A stretch of DNA of 34,900 nt, from NCBI GenBank assembly GCA_937902105.1, contig CALGTP010000139.1, positions 1 through 34,900 on the forward strand, written 5' to 3'. The stretch comes from an uncultured Actinomycetes bacterium. GTDB taxonomy: Bacteria; Actinomycetota; Acidimicrobiia; Acidimicrobiales; Ilumatobacteraceae. The notes beneath the pieces were generated by a model. That model did no database searches. It saw only the letters and a program-made list of their open reading frames with translations, and had not been told where the DNA came from. Positions 7,934 through 15,873 of the stretch are shown piece by piece (position 1 is the first letter of the stretch; every line of letters begins with the position of its first letter). The position numbers and the translations under genes were made by a program.

Positions 7934-9415
7934 ATGGCAACACTTGGCGAACTGCTTCGTCAACATACCGAACTCTCTAAGGACGACAGTGCTCATCTGC
8001 AGCAACTGATCGGTGAATGGGGTATGTTGGCCGATCTTTGTTTCGCTGACATGATGCTGTACCTGCACGCTCACGACAACACCTGGGTGGTTGGTGCTCA
8101 AGTGCGTCCGGCCACGGGTCAAACGATTTACCGCAGCGACCTTGTTGGTTCAGGGGCCAATGAAGCCGAAGCCAAACTTCTTGGTCGGGCATTCGCCTCG
8201 GGAGAAATTTGTGAAGGCGAACTACATAAAAGAAATATTATTGATTCCATTCATGTTTTAGCGATCCCGGTTCACGGCAAAGACGGCCCGATTGCAGTCT
8301 TGACGCGCGAGTGGTCGTCAAAGACCAGTCGCCAGCCGGGTGAACTTGAGCGTACATATCTTTCGATTTTTCAACGCATTGCTGAGATGATCAACCAAGG
8401 TGCATTCCCATTCCGTGGCCGTGCTGCAGATCTCAGTGCCGCACCTCGCGTCGGGGACGGGGCAATCGTCCTTGATGAGCGGGCTGTCATTCGCTACGCC
8501 TCGCCAAATGCGGTGTCAGCATTGCACCGAGTTGGAATCACCGCCAATGTGGTCGGTCAATCTGTCAGTGAACTTGGTTTCGCCGACAGTCCAGTCCGTC
8601 AAGCCTTTGAACGTCATGAACCCGTCATTGAAGAATTTGACCAGACAGCTGATGTGACCTTATTGGTTCGCTGTCTTCCAATCATTGCTTCGCAGGTCAT
8701 CACGGGTGGAATGTTGCTCATTCGCGATGTCACCGAAGTGCGCCGCCGCGATCGTCTGCTGCTCTCAAAAGACGCCACGATCAGGGAAATTCACCATCGC
8801 GTGAAGAATAACTTGCAGACCATTTCTTCGCTGTTACGTTTGCAGGCGCGTCGACTTGAATCGCCAGAGGCGAAGGCAGCGATTCAAGAGAGTGTGCGGC
8901 GGATTCGCACGATCGCATTGGTGCATGAAACATTGTCCCGTGAAACCGGTGAGGACGTGGCATTCATTGAGATCGTTCGCCCTTTGTTGCGCTTGGTCGA
9001 AGAAGGTTTGCAATCACCCGATCGTCCCGTGCGATTTATTGTTCAGGGTGATGGTGGCCGTCTGCCGGCCACAGTTGCCACGCCTCTGTCTGTGGTCTTA
9101 ACCGAACTTTTGCAAAACGCCGTTGATCACGGCTTCCCTGAAGGAAGTGCTGGTGGCACGGTGGTCGTGGAACTTGGTGGCACTGATGATGCAATAGAGA
9201 TCAAAGTTATAAACGATGGTCGCGTCTTGGACCCAGCATTTGATCTCAATGGAGCGACTGGACTCGGTCTATCTATTGTGCGGACCCTAGTGACCACTGA
9301 ACTCAATGGTTCAATTTTGATTCGTGCCGGTGTAGCGGAAGATTTCATCGCCGTCGGCATTGAAGATCACCGCAGTGGTGATGGCACGGTCGTGCAATTG
9401 TCCTTGCCGCGTTAG
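7934..9415 (+). CDS. pdtaS: PdtaS-type cytoplasmic sensor histidine kinase
   Basis: A 493-residue soluble histidine kinase with no transmembrane segment. Residues 1-160 form a GAF-like sensor domain and residues 170-275 a PAS-like domain ending in RDVTEVRRR. The HisKA_2 dimerisation helix carries the phospho-acceptor in REIHHRVKNNLQT (His287/His288). The ATPase domain has the N box around ELLQNAVDHG (391-400) and a glycine box TGLGLSIV (442-449). The start MATLGELLRQHTEL and whole layout resemble mycobacterial PdtaS, which phosphorylates the antiterminator PdtaR and senses metals or nitric oxide. As in mycobacteria it adjoins a whiB1-type gene, here convergently with one base between stop codons. 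No pdtaR is in the window. Confidence 0.82.
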   Translation: MATLGELLRQHTELSKDDSAHLQQLIGEWGMLADLCFADMMLYLHAHDNTWVVGAQVRPATGQTIYRSDLVGSGANEAEAKLLGRAFASGEICEGELHKRNIIDSIHVLAIPVHGKDGPIAVLTREWSSKTSRQPGELERTYLSIFQRIAEMINQGAFPFRGRAADLSAAPRVGDGAIVLDERAVIRYASPNAVSALHRVGITANVVGQSVSELGFADSPVRQAFERHEPVIEEFDQTADVTLLVRCLPIIASQVITGGMLLIRDVTEVRRRDRLLLSKDATIREIHHRVKNNLQTISSLLRLQARRLESPEAKAAIQESVRRIRTIALVHETLSRETGEDVAFIEIVRPLLRLVEEGLQSPDRPVRFIVQGDGGRLPATVATPLSVVLTELLQNAVDHGFPEGSAGGTVVVELGGTDDAIEIKVINDGRVLDPAFDLNGATGLGLSIVRTLVTTELNGSILIRAGVAEDFIAVGIEDHRSGDGTVVQLSLPR

Positions 9416-9416
9416 A

Positions 9417-9734
9417 TCAAGAAACGAAAGAGCGGGCATTCATGATTGCGATGCGATTGCGCGCAGCAATTCGGCGGCGGATGTCGCGACGCTCTTCTTC
9501 AGAGGTGCCACCCCAAATACCTGAGTCCTGATTGGTCTCAAGAGCAAACTCAAGACAACTGACTTGAACTGTGCATTCGTTACAGACTTGCTTGGCGCGA
9601 TCAATCTGCAGGAGAGCTTGACCAGTAGTTCCGATGGGGAAAAATAGATCCGGATCGGTTTCTCGACAGACGGCTTCATCGCGCCAGGTGTAGTCGGCGG
9701 TTCCGAGGGCAAGGGAAGAGGCAAGGATAGACAC
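9417..9734 (-). CDS. whiB1: WhiB1-type Fe-S transcriptional regulator
   Basis: A 105-residue Wbl protein. Four cysteines (Cys23, 51, 54 and 60; pattern C-x27-C-x2-C-x5-C) bind a [4Fe-4S] cluster. The family turn GIWGG (72-76) and a basic C-terminal segment RRRIAARNR follow. In actinobacteria WhiB1 is an essential, nitric-oxide-sensitive regulator that binds the primary sigma factor. The WhiB1 subgroup is supported by the segments DPDLFFPIG and NQDSGIWGG and by adjacency to pdtaS. The GTG start at 9734 has a CTGGAG ribosome-binding site 7 bases upstream. The N-terminal extension of about 15 residues before the conserved domain is longer than in mycobacterial WhiB1. Confidence 0.85.
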   Translation of the reverse strand: MSILASSLALGTADYTWRDEAVCRETDPDLFFPIGTTGQALLQIDRAKQVCNECTVQVSCLEFALETNQDSGIWGGTSEEERRDIRRRIAARNRIAIMNARSFVS

Positions 9735-9871
9735 GGTGTGCTCCAGGCATGTTTGGGGGGTGGTGGGCGGGGATTTAAAGTCTTAAAAAGCAGACCCTGC
9801 AAGGTTGGCAAATTCTTGGTGAATTCGCAAGGGGTTTAGCCTAAATTTTTTGTCACACCATTGATTTTTTC

Positions 9872-9891
9872 TTTATCCATTTTCGGATAAA
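9872..9891. repeat. Inverted repeat in the whiB1-gdpD divergent promoter region
   Basis: The 194-base AT-rich gap between whiB1 and gdpD contains a 7-bp inverted repeat, TTTATCC and GGATAAA, with a 6-base spacer. It lies 38 bases before the gdpD start and 138 bases before the whiB1 start. A regulator binding site is the simplest reading, given the divergent arrangement; a terminator is unlikely because no gene ends here. The rest of the gap holds A/T runs and no ORF of note. Confidence 0.4.
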
Positions 9892-9916
9892 TGTTCGAGT
9901 TGCGGAGTAATCAGAG

Positions 9917-9922
9917 TTAAAT
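9917..9922 (+). promoter_or_regulatory. Candidate -10 element of gdpD (leaderless)
   Basis: TTAAAT lies at 9917-9922, exactly 6 nt before the gdpD ATG at 9929, the same distance as TATAAT before sufR. The first two bases differ from the TA-start consensus, so this is a weak hexamer. No Shine-Dalgarno sequence is visible before the ATG, which fits a leaderless mRNA. Confidence 0.35.
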
Positions 9923-9928
9923 GCAGGT

Positions 9929-10627
9929 ATGGCGACTCAGGTAATAGCTCATCGTGGTGCCTCAAAAGCCGAGAAGGAAAATACGGTGTCGGCCTTCAAA
10001 AGAGCCGTATCTATGGGGTCAGATGCGGCCGAACTTGATGTACGCCGCACAGCTGATGGGATATTGGTGGTACATCACAATGCCACCCTGGAGGATGATC
10101 GGGTTATTTCCCACATGCAGTTCGCCGATCTGCCTCGAGACATTTGCACCTTGGATGCCGCCCTCGATGCCTGCCAACCCATGTGGGTGAACGTGGAGAT
10201 TAAAAACGACCTGCTGGAGCCAGACTTTGACGAGAGCGAATCAATCGCCGACCGCACCATTGAATGCTTGATTAGGCGAACCGAGGGCGATAGTCGCTGG
10301 CTCATTTCTTCATTTCGCCGTGAGACCATTGACCGTTGTCGGCAGTTGCGACCAACCATTGCCACCGCCTGGCTGACCGTTGGGGTGCTGCCCAAAGACG
10401 CTTTGGGCGTTGTCGTGGGATTGGCCAATGACGGACACAGCGCGCTCCATCCGTGGGTCAATTTACTGTCGCGTGAGCTTATTGATCTCTGTCACCAACA
10501 TGGGTTGGAGGTCAACACTTGGACCTGTGATGATCCTGTGCGAATGGCTGAACTTCTTGAGTGGGGAATTGACGGTTTATGCACCAATCAACCAGACATC
10601 GCCCTCGAGGTCATTGATCAAAGATGA
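9929..10627 (+). CDS. Glycerophosphodiester phosphodiesterase family protein
   Basis: A 232-residue GDPD-type TIM barrel that hydrolyses glycerophosphodiesters to glycerol-3-phosphate and an alcohol. The catalytic residues are visible in order: His8-Arg9 (IAHRGAS), Glu35 and Asp37 (AAELDVRR), and His50 (VVHHNATL). The C-terminal WTCDDPVRMAELLEWGIDGLCTNQP is the usual end of the barrel. No signal peptide is present, so it acts in the cytoplasm. It converges with the lipid-kinase gene 4 bases away; with plsY at 16.6 kb the window holds three glycerolipid genes, though not in one operon. Confidence 0.9.
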   Translation: MATQVIAHRGASKAEKENTVSAFKRAVSMGSDAAELDVRRTADGILVVHHNATLEDDRVISHMQFADLPRDICTLDAALDACQPMWVNVEIKNDLLEPDFDESESIADRTIECLIRRTEGDSRWLISSFRRETIDRCRQLRPTIATAWLTVGVLPKDALGVVVGLANDGHSALHPWVNLLSRELIDLCHQHGLEVNTWTCDDPVRMAELLEWGIDGLCTNQPDIALEVIDQR

Positions 10628-10631
10628 ATCT

Positions 10632-11606
10632 TTAGGCAGGGAAAAGTAGGCGTACGGCCTCGGGCACATGTCTGAAATGTAGGCGTGTTGATTCACCCAA
10701 GTAATCACCATCAACCTGATAGGGAAATGGCGTGGCATTTTCAATGATCAGTTCGTGGACATCATTAAAACAAGCCACATGCTTACTTGGTGTGACTCCG
10801 CCACCTTTGAGAGCCCCAGCCAATGTGCGAATAATGGCGATCGCCGACATGGTTCGAAAAGTCACTGCCACAAGTGGTTTATCGAGACCAGCAGCGGGTG
10901 ATAGATCAAGAGCCCGGTTGCCGAGAAATGAATATGGATTGGTGTTCAGGACAACCGTGAAATAGCCATCATCAACGAATCGCTGTGGGTCATAGGTGTT
11001 GATATCGGATCCAGAGATACTTCCCGGTCCACCGATAGCGGCATCTGCAGCCACCGTGAAATGTGGGTGATGGCGATCGTATTTATTCAGCCAAGTTTGA
11101 AGAGCAGCGTAAATAAATAATGGATGTCCTGCCCAGCGCTTTAATGAAGCCCGAGTCTCAACAGTGCGAACGACCGCGGCGTCGTAGCCAACACCAGTAT
11201 GAAAGCAGAAGAAGCGTCCGTTGACTCGACCAAGCCCGATCGGTCGGATATTTGTTTGAGGATCTTCCAGGCCGCTGACCAACATGTTGACCGCAGCGAT
11301 TGGGTCATTTGGTAAACCGATAGTGCGGGCGAAAACATTGGTGCTTCCGCCAGGCAAGACCCCGAGGGATGTTTGTGAACCAGCGACACCGGAGGCAACT
11401 TCGTTGAGAGTGCCGTCGCCGCCAAAGGAAATGACGAGATCAACCTCCCGATGAGCGGCATCCTGGGCGAACCTAGTGGCGTGCCCGCGGCGGTTGGTTT
11501 CCACGATCTGTACATCGTGGTGTCTGGATAACGCTCTGTGCACAATGACTGTGTTGCGAGCGGTGACCGATGAAGCAAAGGAGTTAACGACAAGGAGAAT
11601 TCGCAC
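10632..11606 (-). CDS. Diacylglycerol kinase-like lipid kinase
   Basis: A 324-residue member of the DAGK catalytic family, which phosphorylates diacylglycerol, sphingosine-like or related lipids using ATP. The nucleotide-binding GGDGT motif is at residues 62-66, preceded by ILLVVNSFAS at the N-terminus and followed by GVLPGGSTNVFARTIGLP. The C-terminal half has the second beta-sandwich domain and ends near YQVDGDYLGESTRLHFRHVPEA. The start is set at GTG 11606 because family members begin with this beta strand; an upstream TTG at 11690 would add 28 residues without homology features. The exact lipid substrate is not predictable. It is divergent from etfB. Confidence 0.85.
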   Translation of the reverse strand: MRILLVVNSFASSVTARNTVIVHRALSRHHDVQIVETNRRGHATRFAQDAAHREVDLVISFGGDGTLNEVASGVAGSQTSLGVLPGGSTNVFARTIGLPNDPIAAVNMLVSGLEDPQTNIRPIGLGRVNGRFFCFHTGVGYDAAVVRTVETRASLKRWAGHPLFIYAALQTWLNKYDRHHPHFTVAADAAIGGPGSISGSDINTYDPQRFVDDGYFTVVLNTNPYSFLGNRALDLSPAAGLDKPLVAVTFRTMSAIAIIRTLAGALKGGGVTPSKHVACFNDVHELIIENATPFPYQVDGDYLGESTRLHFRHVPEAVRLLFPA

Positions 11607-11743
11607 TACCTCAAACGGTATCAGCCTGATCTCAAGCTGCTTCAGGTGATCTTGAGGGGTGGGAGGCCCGATGGGGCGAGCGTCACGCAAAGAGATGGGG
11701 TGTGGGTTGTGCGAAATGGGTGTTAGTCCGTAAGAATGGGAAT

Positions 11744-12520
11744 ATGAATGTCATTGTCTGCGTAAAACAGATCCCCGATCCTGCCAACCCTGGAGCCCTA
11801 GATGCCTCGTCCAATACGCTGAAGCGTGAAGGCAAACTGATCTTGGATGAGTCCGACAGTTACGGGGTCGAAATGGCCCTGCAGTTGGTTGCTGCTGCTG
11901 GTGGCGGAGAAGTCAGTTTGGTTTCTATGGCGCCGAATAGTGAAACCTCAGGTTTACGTACTGCGCTCGCAATGGGAGCGGCAAAAGCCGTATTGGTTTC
12001 TGATCCAGCATTGTTGGGTTCGGATGCTTTGACAACGGCGAAGATTTTGGCTGCCGCTGTGACACGACTCGGTGGAGCCGATTTGATTATCGCGGCGACT
12101 GAATCCAGTGATGGTTACACCGGAACTGTGCCCGAGCAGATGGCTGAAGTTCTCGGTTTGCCTTCGGTGACATTTGCGAAAAAAGTTTCTGTTGAAGGTG
12201 GCATGCTCAAAGTGAATCGTCAGACCGAAGATGGTTATGACGAAGTGACTTGTCCGCTCCCTGCATTAATTTCCGTGACTGCTGGCGTTGTTGAACCGCG
12301 TTACCCAAGCTTCAAAGGCATCATGGCAGCAAAGGCAAAGCCAGTTGACGAAGTCACCGCTGCTGACCTTGGCGTCACGCTCGTTGGCTGGGCTGGCGCT
12401 GGTCAAAAAGTTAGCAGTGTCACACAAGCCGAAGCCCGAGCTGCTGGCGAAGTGATCGAAGATGATGGCGAAGCATTCGCCAAGATCGTGACCTTCCTCG
12501 AAGGTCTCAAGGTCATCTAG
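11744..12520 (+). CDS. etfB: Electron transfer flavoprotein beta subunit
   Basis: EtfB with EtfA forms the heterodimer that collects electrons from acyl-CoA and related flavoprotein dehydrogenases. The 258-residue product starts with the canonical MNVIVCVKQIPDP. It has the AMP-binding/recognition region including ESSDGYTGTVPEQMAEVLG and the LRTALAMGA helix. The ATG at 11744 is chosen over an in-frame start at 11702 because it begins the family domain. A TAAGAAT sequence 6-12 bases before the ATG may be a -10 element. EtfA follows after 72 bases on the same strand. Confidence 0.93.
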   Translation: MNVIVCVKQIPDPANPGALDASSNTLKREGKLILDESDSYGVEMALQLVAAAGGGEVSLVSMAPNSETSGLRTALAMGAAKAVLVSDPALLGSDALTTAKILAAAVTRLGGADLIIAATESSDGYTGTVPEQMAEVLGLPSVTFAKKVSVEGGMLKVNRQTEDGYDEVTCPLPALISVTAGVVEPRYPSFKGIMAAKAKPVDEVTAADLGVTLVGWAGAGQKVSSVTQAEARAAGEVIEDDGEAFAKIVTFLEGLKVI

Positions 12521-12592
12521 TCAGTCCAATCACGCTTTAAAAGACATATCAGTCAGACCTCAACCGCATAAAGAACGAGAACGGATAGATCA

Positions 12593-13555
12593 ATGGGTAT
12601 TAATAACATTTGGGTTTTTGCTCAGGTCGCAAATGGTGCACCGACATCAGGTTCGCTGGAACTGCTGACCAAGGCGCGCTCCATGGGAGCAACTGTGAGC
12701 GTGTGGGTGGCCGGCGATGGCGCAGCAGTTGCTGGTGCTCTCGGAGAATTCGGAGCGAGCAAAGTTTTCGCCGTGAGTTACGGATCAAACTTGGCTGGTG
12801 TAGCCGTTGCTTCGGCGATGAAGGCCAGCATTGACGCTGGTCAAGCCCCAGATCTCGTGATGTTTCCACAGTCATATGAAGGTCGCGACGTCATGGCCCG
12901 TTTGTCGGTCAAGGTCGGACGCACAGTTTTGACAAATAACGTAGAGATTGTTGCCGATGGTGAGTCGGTCACTGTGACGACACCGATTTTCGGCGGCAAC
13001 ACTTTGGTAGCGACAACGTTCACCGGTGGCACTCCATACCTCGCAGCATTTCGTCCAAAGTCATTCGTCCCCGAATCAGTTGCTGGGTCGGCGGCAGAAG
13101 TCGTTGTAGTGAATGTGCCCGACCTCGGAGCAACTGGCGCGGCACAAGTCATCGCGGTACATGTTGAAGAAACAACTGGCCCCAAACTTGATGAAGCTAA
13201 TATTGTTGTTTCTGGCGGACGTGGTTTGGGTGAAAGTGCGAAGTACGAAATGATTGAATCCCTAGCCAAGTTACTGAAGGGTGCACCTGGCGCATCACGT
13301 GCCATCGTGGATGCCGGTTGGGTTCCTTATAGCTATCAAGTTGGTCAGACTGGCAAGGTCGTTAAGCCCAGCGTGTACATCGCCTGTGGTATCTCGGGTG
13401 CTACTCAACACATGGTTGGCATGAAGGGCTCAAAGAACATCATCGCCATCAACAAGGATAAGGAAGCACCGATCTTTGGGATTGCAGACTTGGGAATTGT
13501 TGGCGACTTGCACAAAGTGTTGCCCAAACTGATTGAAGCTCTTCAAGGTCGTTGA
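12593..13555 (+). CDS. etfA: Electron transfer flavoprotein alpha subunit
   Basis: A 320-residue EtfA. The N-terminal half has the family alpha/beta domain. The C-terminal FAD-binding domain shows the diagnostic order GGRGLGES (about 206-213), VDAGWVPYSYQVGQTGK (about 239-255) and YIACGISGATQHMVGMKGS (about 262-280), then INKDKEAPIFGIADLGIVGD. These bind the single FAD of the heterodimer. It sits directly after etfB and is probably co-transcribed. No acyl-CoA dehydrogenase or ETF-quinone reductase lies in the window, so its partners are elsewhere. The stop is followed by the convergent hypothetical gene 12 bases away. Confidence 0.95.
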   Translation: MGINNIWVFAQVANGAPTSGSLELLTKARSMGATVSVWVAGDGAAVAGALGEFGASKVFAVSYGSNLAGVAVASAMKASIDAGQAPDLVMFPQSYEGRDVMARLSVKVGRTVLTNNVEIVADGESVTVTTPIFGGNTLVATTFTGGTPYLAAFRPKSFVPESVAGSAAEVVVVNVPDLGATGAAQVIAVHVEETTGPKLDEANIVVSGGRGLGESAKYEMIESLAKLLKGAPGASRAIVDAGWVPYSYQVGQTGKVVKPSVYIACGISGATQHMVGMKGSKNIIAINKDKEAPIFGIADLGIVGDLHKVLPKLIEALQGR

Positions 13556-13562
13556 GTCAATG

Positions 13563-13576
13563 CCGGCTCAGGCCGG
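13563..13576. terminator. Short hairpin between convergent etfA and hypothetical gene
   Basis: CCGGC and GCCGG arms with a 4-base loop sit at the junction of two convergent genes, partly inside the last codons of the minus-strand gene. A 5-bp stem without a T-tract is weak; it may serve as a bidirectional U-less terminator or be chance. Confidence 0.25.
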
Positions 13577-14587
13577 AGCATCACGGGCAAATAGCGCGAT
13601 AGAGATGGCGTTATCGGGGTCTTGGGCGATCAGGCTCAACTCGTAAGGACTGCGACTTCCATCGTCACATCGAAACCAGTGCATTGCTCGCGCAGTGTCG
13701 CCGATTTCTTGATTCAGAACACCGGCTTGACGCATCTCGTCCCATTCCTCGGTGAATCCACCGATGGCCGCCAACAACCACCACACACCGAACCGCCCCA
13801 ATGCCGCCCCTCGTCGTCGACCGTGGGCACCACCCGATGAACCACACCATCCGAGCCAAGCAAGCGCTTCCTGCGTCGTCAGCGGTGTGAGTCGGCACGT
13901 ACGGATACCTAAGGCACCGAGAGCATCAATGACTGTGCCATCAACAACGATGGACTCGGCTCGTCCCTGAGAGGAAGATGTCCATGGTTCAACGAGTGAA
14001 CGCAGTGCATCGTGGACGAAGGGATCGTCAACGATCATTTCTTCATAGACCTCTTCGGCTTCAATGTCGGTCCACATGTGCTGCCAGTTATCACTCGGAG
14101 ATGGAGCATCAATACCTTCATCGGAATATGTCGCCATCGGGTACGCGGGTTCCCATGGTTGAAGAAGTAAAGGTATGTCGAGGACATTAAGAACCTCACC
14201 TACGCTCTTCGCGTCAATGATTTCGCCGCGCAATACTCGCTCATGCGCCACGAATGCTCGGCGTGGACCGTCAGTCAGCAAACTTGAAAGTTCGATCCAG
14301 GAATGATTTTGAGCGATCACTTCGGTGAGCGGTCCAATAGTGAAGCGACCACTATCTTCGGCCAAAACTTGAGCGGCCCAATCGGTCGTTGCATGAAGAG
14401 CCAATCGATATTCAGCCAATGTGGCCGCTGGCCAAACCTGGCGACCCGTCTGAGTTGCAAGTCGTGAGCGTTGGCGAATACGAAAAAGACCTTCCCAGTC
14501 ACGGTTGGCGCAACGTGCATCAATCAGGCGTACCAGTCCGTCGAGATCGGCGCGATCAATCAATGGGTCTAAGTCATTGTCATCCAT
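13568..14587 (-). CDS. Uncharacterised 339-residue protein
   Basis: I do not recognise a family. The 339-residue product has no signal peptide or transmembrane segment. It is acidic at the N-terminus (MDDNDLDPLIDRADLDGL) and rich in helices and Trp. Notable segments are LFRIRQRSRLATQTGRQVWPA (residues about 35-55), a His-containing AQNHSWIEL, and a Gly/Arg-rich turn near residue 250-265 (WCGSSGGAHGRRRGAALGRFG). The helical organisation may indicate a scaffold or alpha-solenoid. It follows the SCO1664-type gene by 17 bases on the same strand, so it is probably the last gene of the plsY-DUF3090 group. Its function is unknown; coding status is supported by length, spacing and a weak GAG ribosome-binding site. 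Confidence 0.7.
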   Translation of the reverse strand: MDDNDLDPLIDRADLDGLVRLIDARCANRDWEGLFRIRQRSRLATQTGRQVWPAATLAEYRLALHATTDWAAQVLAEDSGRFTIGPLTEVIAQNHSWIELSSLLTDGPRRAFVAHERVLRGEIIDAKSVGEVLNVLDIPLLLQPWEPAYPMATYSDEGIDAPSPSDNWQHMWTDIEAEEVYEEMIVDDPFVHDALRSLVEPWTSSSQGRAESIVVDGTVIDALGALGIRTCRLTPLTTQEALAWLGWCGSSGGAHGRRRGAALGRFGVWWLLAAIGGFTEEWDEMRQAGVLNQEIGDTARAMHWFRCDDGSRSPYELSLIAQDPDNAISIALFARDAPA

Positions 14588-14604
14588 TGTTTCTCGACTT
14601 CGCC

Positions 14605-15297
14605 TTAGACCATTGGCCAGGGATAGCGCTGACCGCTTCCATCAATAGGGAACATAGCACCCGCAGCCAGCATTTTTGCCCGTTCAATCATTGCCTCAAC
14701 TTCGTCGTCGTTCAAGAGTGCTGCAACATCAAGCGGGGGGCGTTCAACAACACCTTGCACCTTGCGTACAAGGTCAGGGGACAACTTTTCACCACCGAAC
14801 TCCCAAATGACCGTGCGTAATTTGAAATCAGCGGAGAAACATAATCCTTGATCGATCCCCCATATGCGATCGTTGCTATCAATTAAGCAATGCCCACTTT
14901 TTCGATCGGTGTTATTTGCCACAATGTCGAAAGCCGCCATATTTCGGAACTGATCGTGAAGTTCCGGATGATTCTCGTACAACGTAAAGTAGTGCTCTTC
15001 AAAACGAGCCTCAATGAACCATTGCAATGAACCTGGCCCGAAGGGACCATCACGTTCAATTGTCGGAGGTATGACATGGAGATCCATGGCCTCTGAAAGG
15101 AGGTAGGCGGCGATTTCTCTATGGAATAATCCCGAGGGGAAATCCCATAGAGGACGTTCGCCACGTAGTGGTTTGTAAATCGCTTGGCCGCGCTGCTCAC
15201 CAAGTGTGAGATTGACAAGAAAAGTGGCGTTACTGCTGTAGGGCATGCGACCTTCAATGTCAATGTCGCCGTTATTCAGAAGGTGCAAGATATCCAT
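14605..15297 (-). CDS. SCO1664-family protein, PI3/4-kinase-like fold
   Basis: A 230-residue protein matching the actinobacterial SCO1664 family. It resembles an atypical kinase: a candidate ATP-binding Lys42 (AIYKPLRG), Glu61 (REIAAYLLSEAM), a catalytic-loop-like segment with Asp124, Asn128/129 and Asp131 (FDIVANNTDRKSGH), and a metal-binding-like Asp149 in GIDQG. These are the landmarks used by PI3/PI4 kinases and HipA-like enzymes, but no substrate is known. In other actinobacteria the family lies with DUF3090, a phosphomutase-like gene and mshC. Here DUF3090 and the phosphatase-fold gene are immediately upstream. The catalytic interpretation is inference from spacing of residues. Confidence 0.82.
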   Translation of the reverse strand: MDILHLLNNGDIDIEGRMPYSSNATFLVNLTLGEQRGQAIYKPLRGERPLWDFPSGLFHREIAAYLLSEAMDLHVIPPTIERDGPFGPGSLQWFIEARFEEHYFTLYENHPELHDQFRNMAAFDIVANNTDRKSGHCLIDSNDRIWGIDQGLCFSADFKLRTVIWEFGGEKLSPDLVRKVQGVVERPPLDVAALLNDDEVEAMIERAKMLAAGAMFPIDGSGQRYPWPMV

Positions 15298-15315
15298 AAT
15301 GATGAAGCAGTCGGG

Positions 15316-15864
15316 TTAATTCATGCGCGGGCAGAAGTGACCATCAATGTTAATCGGAAGGTCACAGTACACACAGTCAGGGCGACCCGCCGAGACCGTG
15401 CGGTCAGCGTGGTCACAAAAAGCCATAGCCTGAGCGCGGGTCAGACTGACTCGTGCATGAGCACCAGGTATGTCGTCTCCGTCCTCATCATCGTCCTCGT
15501 CGTCTTCGTCTTCGGCGAACTCGTTGTCATCTTCATCACTGAGCGGGGCAAATTCTTTGAGGTGCAAAATGAAATGGTCGGCTGAGTTGTTGAACTCAAG
15601 TGCGGTCGCTCCAAGGATAAATGCTTGTGTGATCGGCTCAGCAAGTTGCATCACGGAGCGCGGTGGTTGACCCTCTGGCACGGGCAAATGAGCCAAGGCT
15701 CGACGAATATATTGAGCAATAGTGGCAACTTGTTGCTTTTCACAGCGCACCGTCACCGAGCGAACACCGGCGCGGGCTTGAATATAAAAAGTACGAGACC
15801 CCGGTTCTCCCAAAGCGCCGGTCGTGAGAACATCTACAAAATCAAAATCAGCAAAAAAATCCAT
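15316..15864 (-). CDS. DUF3090 family protein with C-terminal zinc-ribbon-like end
   Basis: A 182-residue protein of the DUF3090 family. The N-terminal part (residues 1-105) is the conserved domain, with TGALGEPGSRTFYIQARAG and strands following. A highly acidic stretch of Asp and Glu occupies roughly residues 118-142. The C-terminal 40 residues contain Cys-x2-Cys (DCVYC) and a later Cys (HFCP), with another Cys and His at FCDHADR, consistent with a small zinc site. The gene is 18 bases ahead of the SCO1664-type gene and 9 bases behind the histidine-phosphatase-fold gene, so the three are likely one operon. Molecular function is unknown. Confidence 0.85.
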   Translation of the reverse strand: MDFFADFDFVDVLTTGALGEPGSRTFYIQARAGVRSVTVRCEKQQVATIAQYIRRALAHLPVPEGQPPRSVMQLAEPITQAFILGATALEFNNSADHFILHLKEFAPLSDEDDNEFAEDEDDEDDDEDGDDIPGAHARVSLTRAQAMAFCDHADRTVSAGRPDCVYCDLPINIDGHFCPRMN

Positions 15865-15873
15865 GATCGTTTT

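Noticed and set aside
9921..9944. Short upstream ORF (ATG 9921) overlapping the gdpD start
   Set aside because: The ATG overlaps the candidate -10 hexamer, so a transcript from that promoter would begin downstream of it. Seven codons out of frame can arise by chance.
15470..15545. Triplet-like repeat tract resembling a microsatellite
   Set aside because: It is explained by the Asp/Glu run of the DUF3090 protein on the minus strand, with mixed codons rather than a pure repeat.
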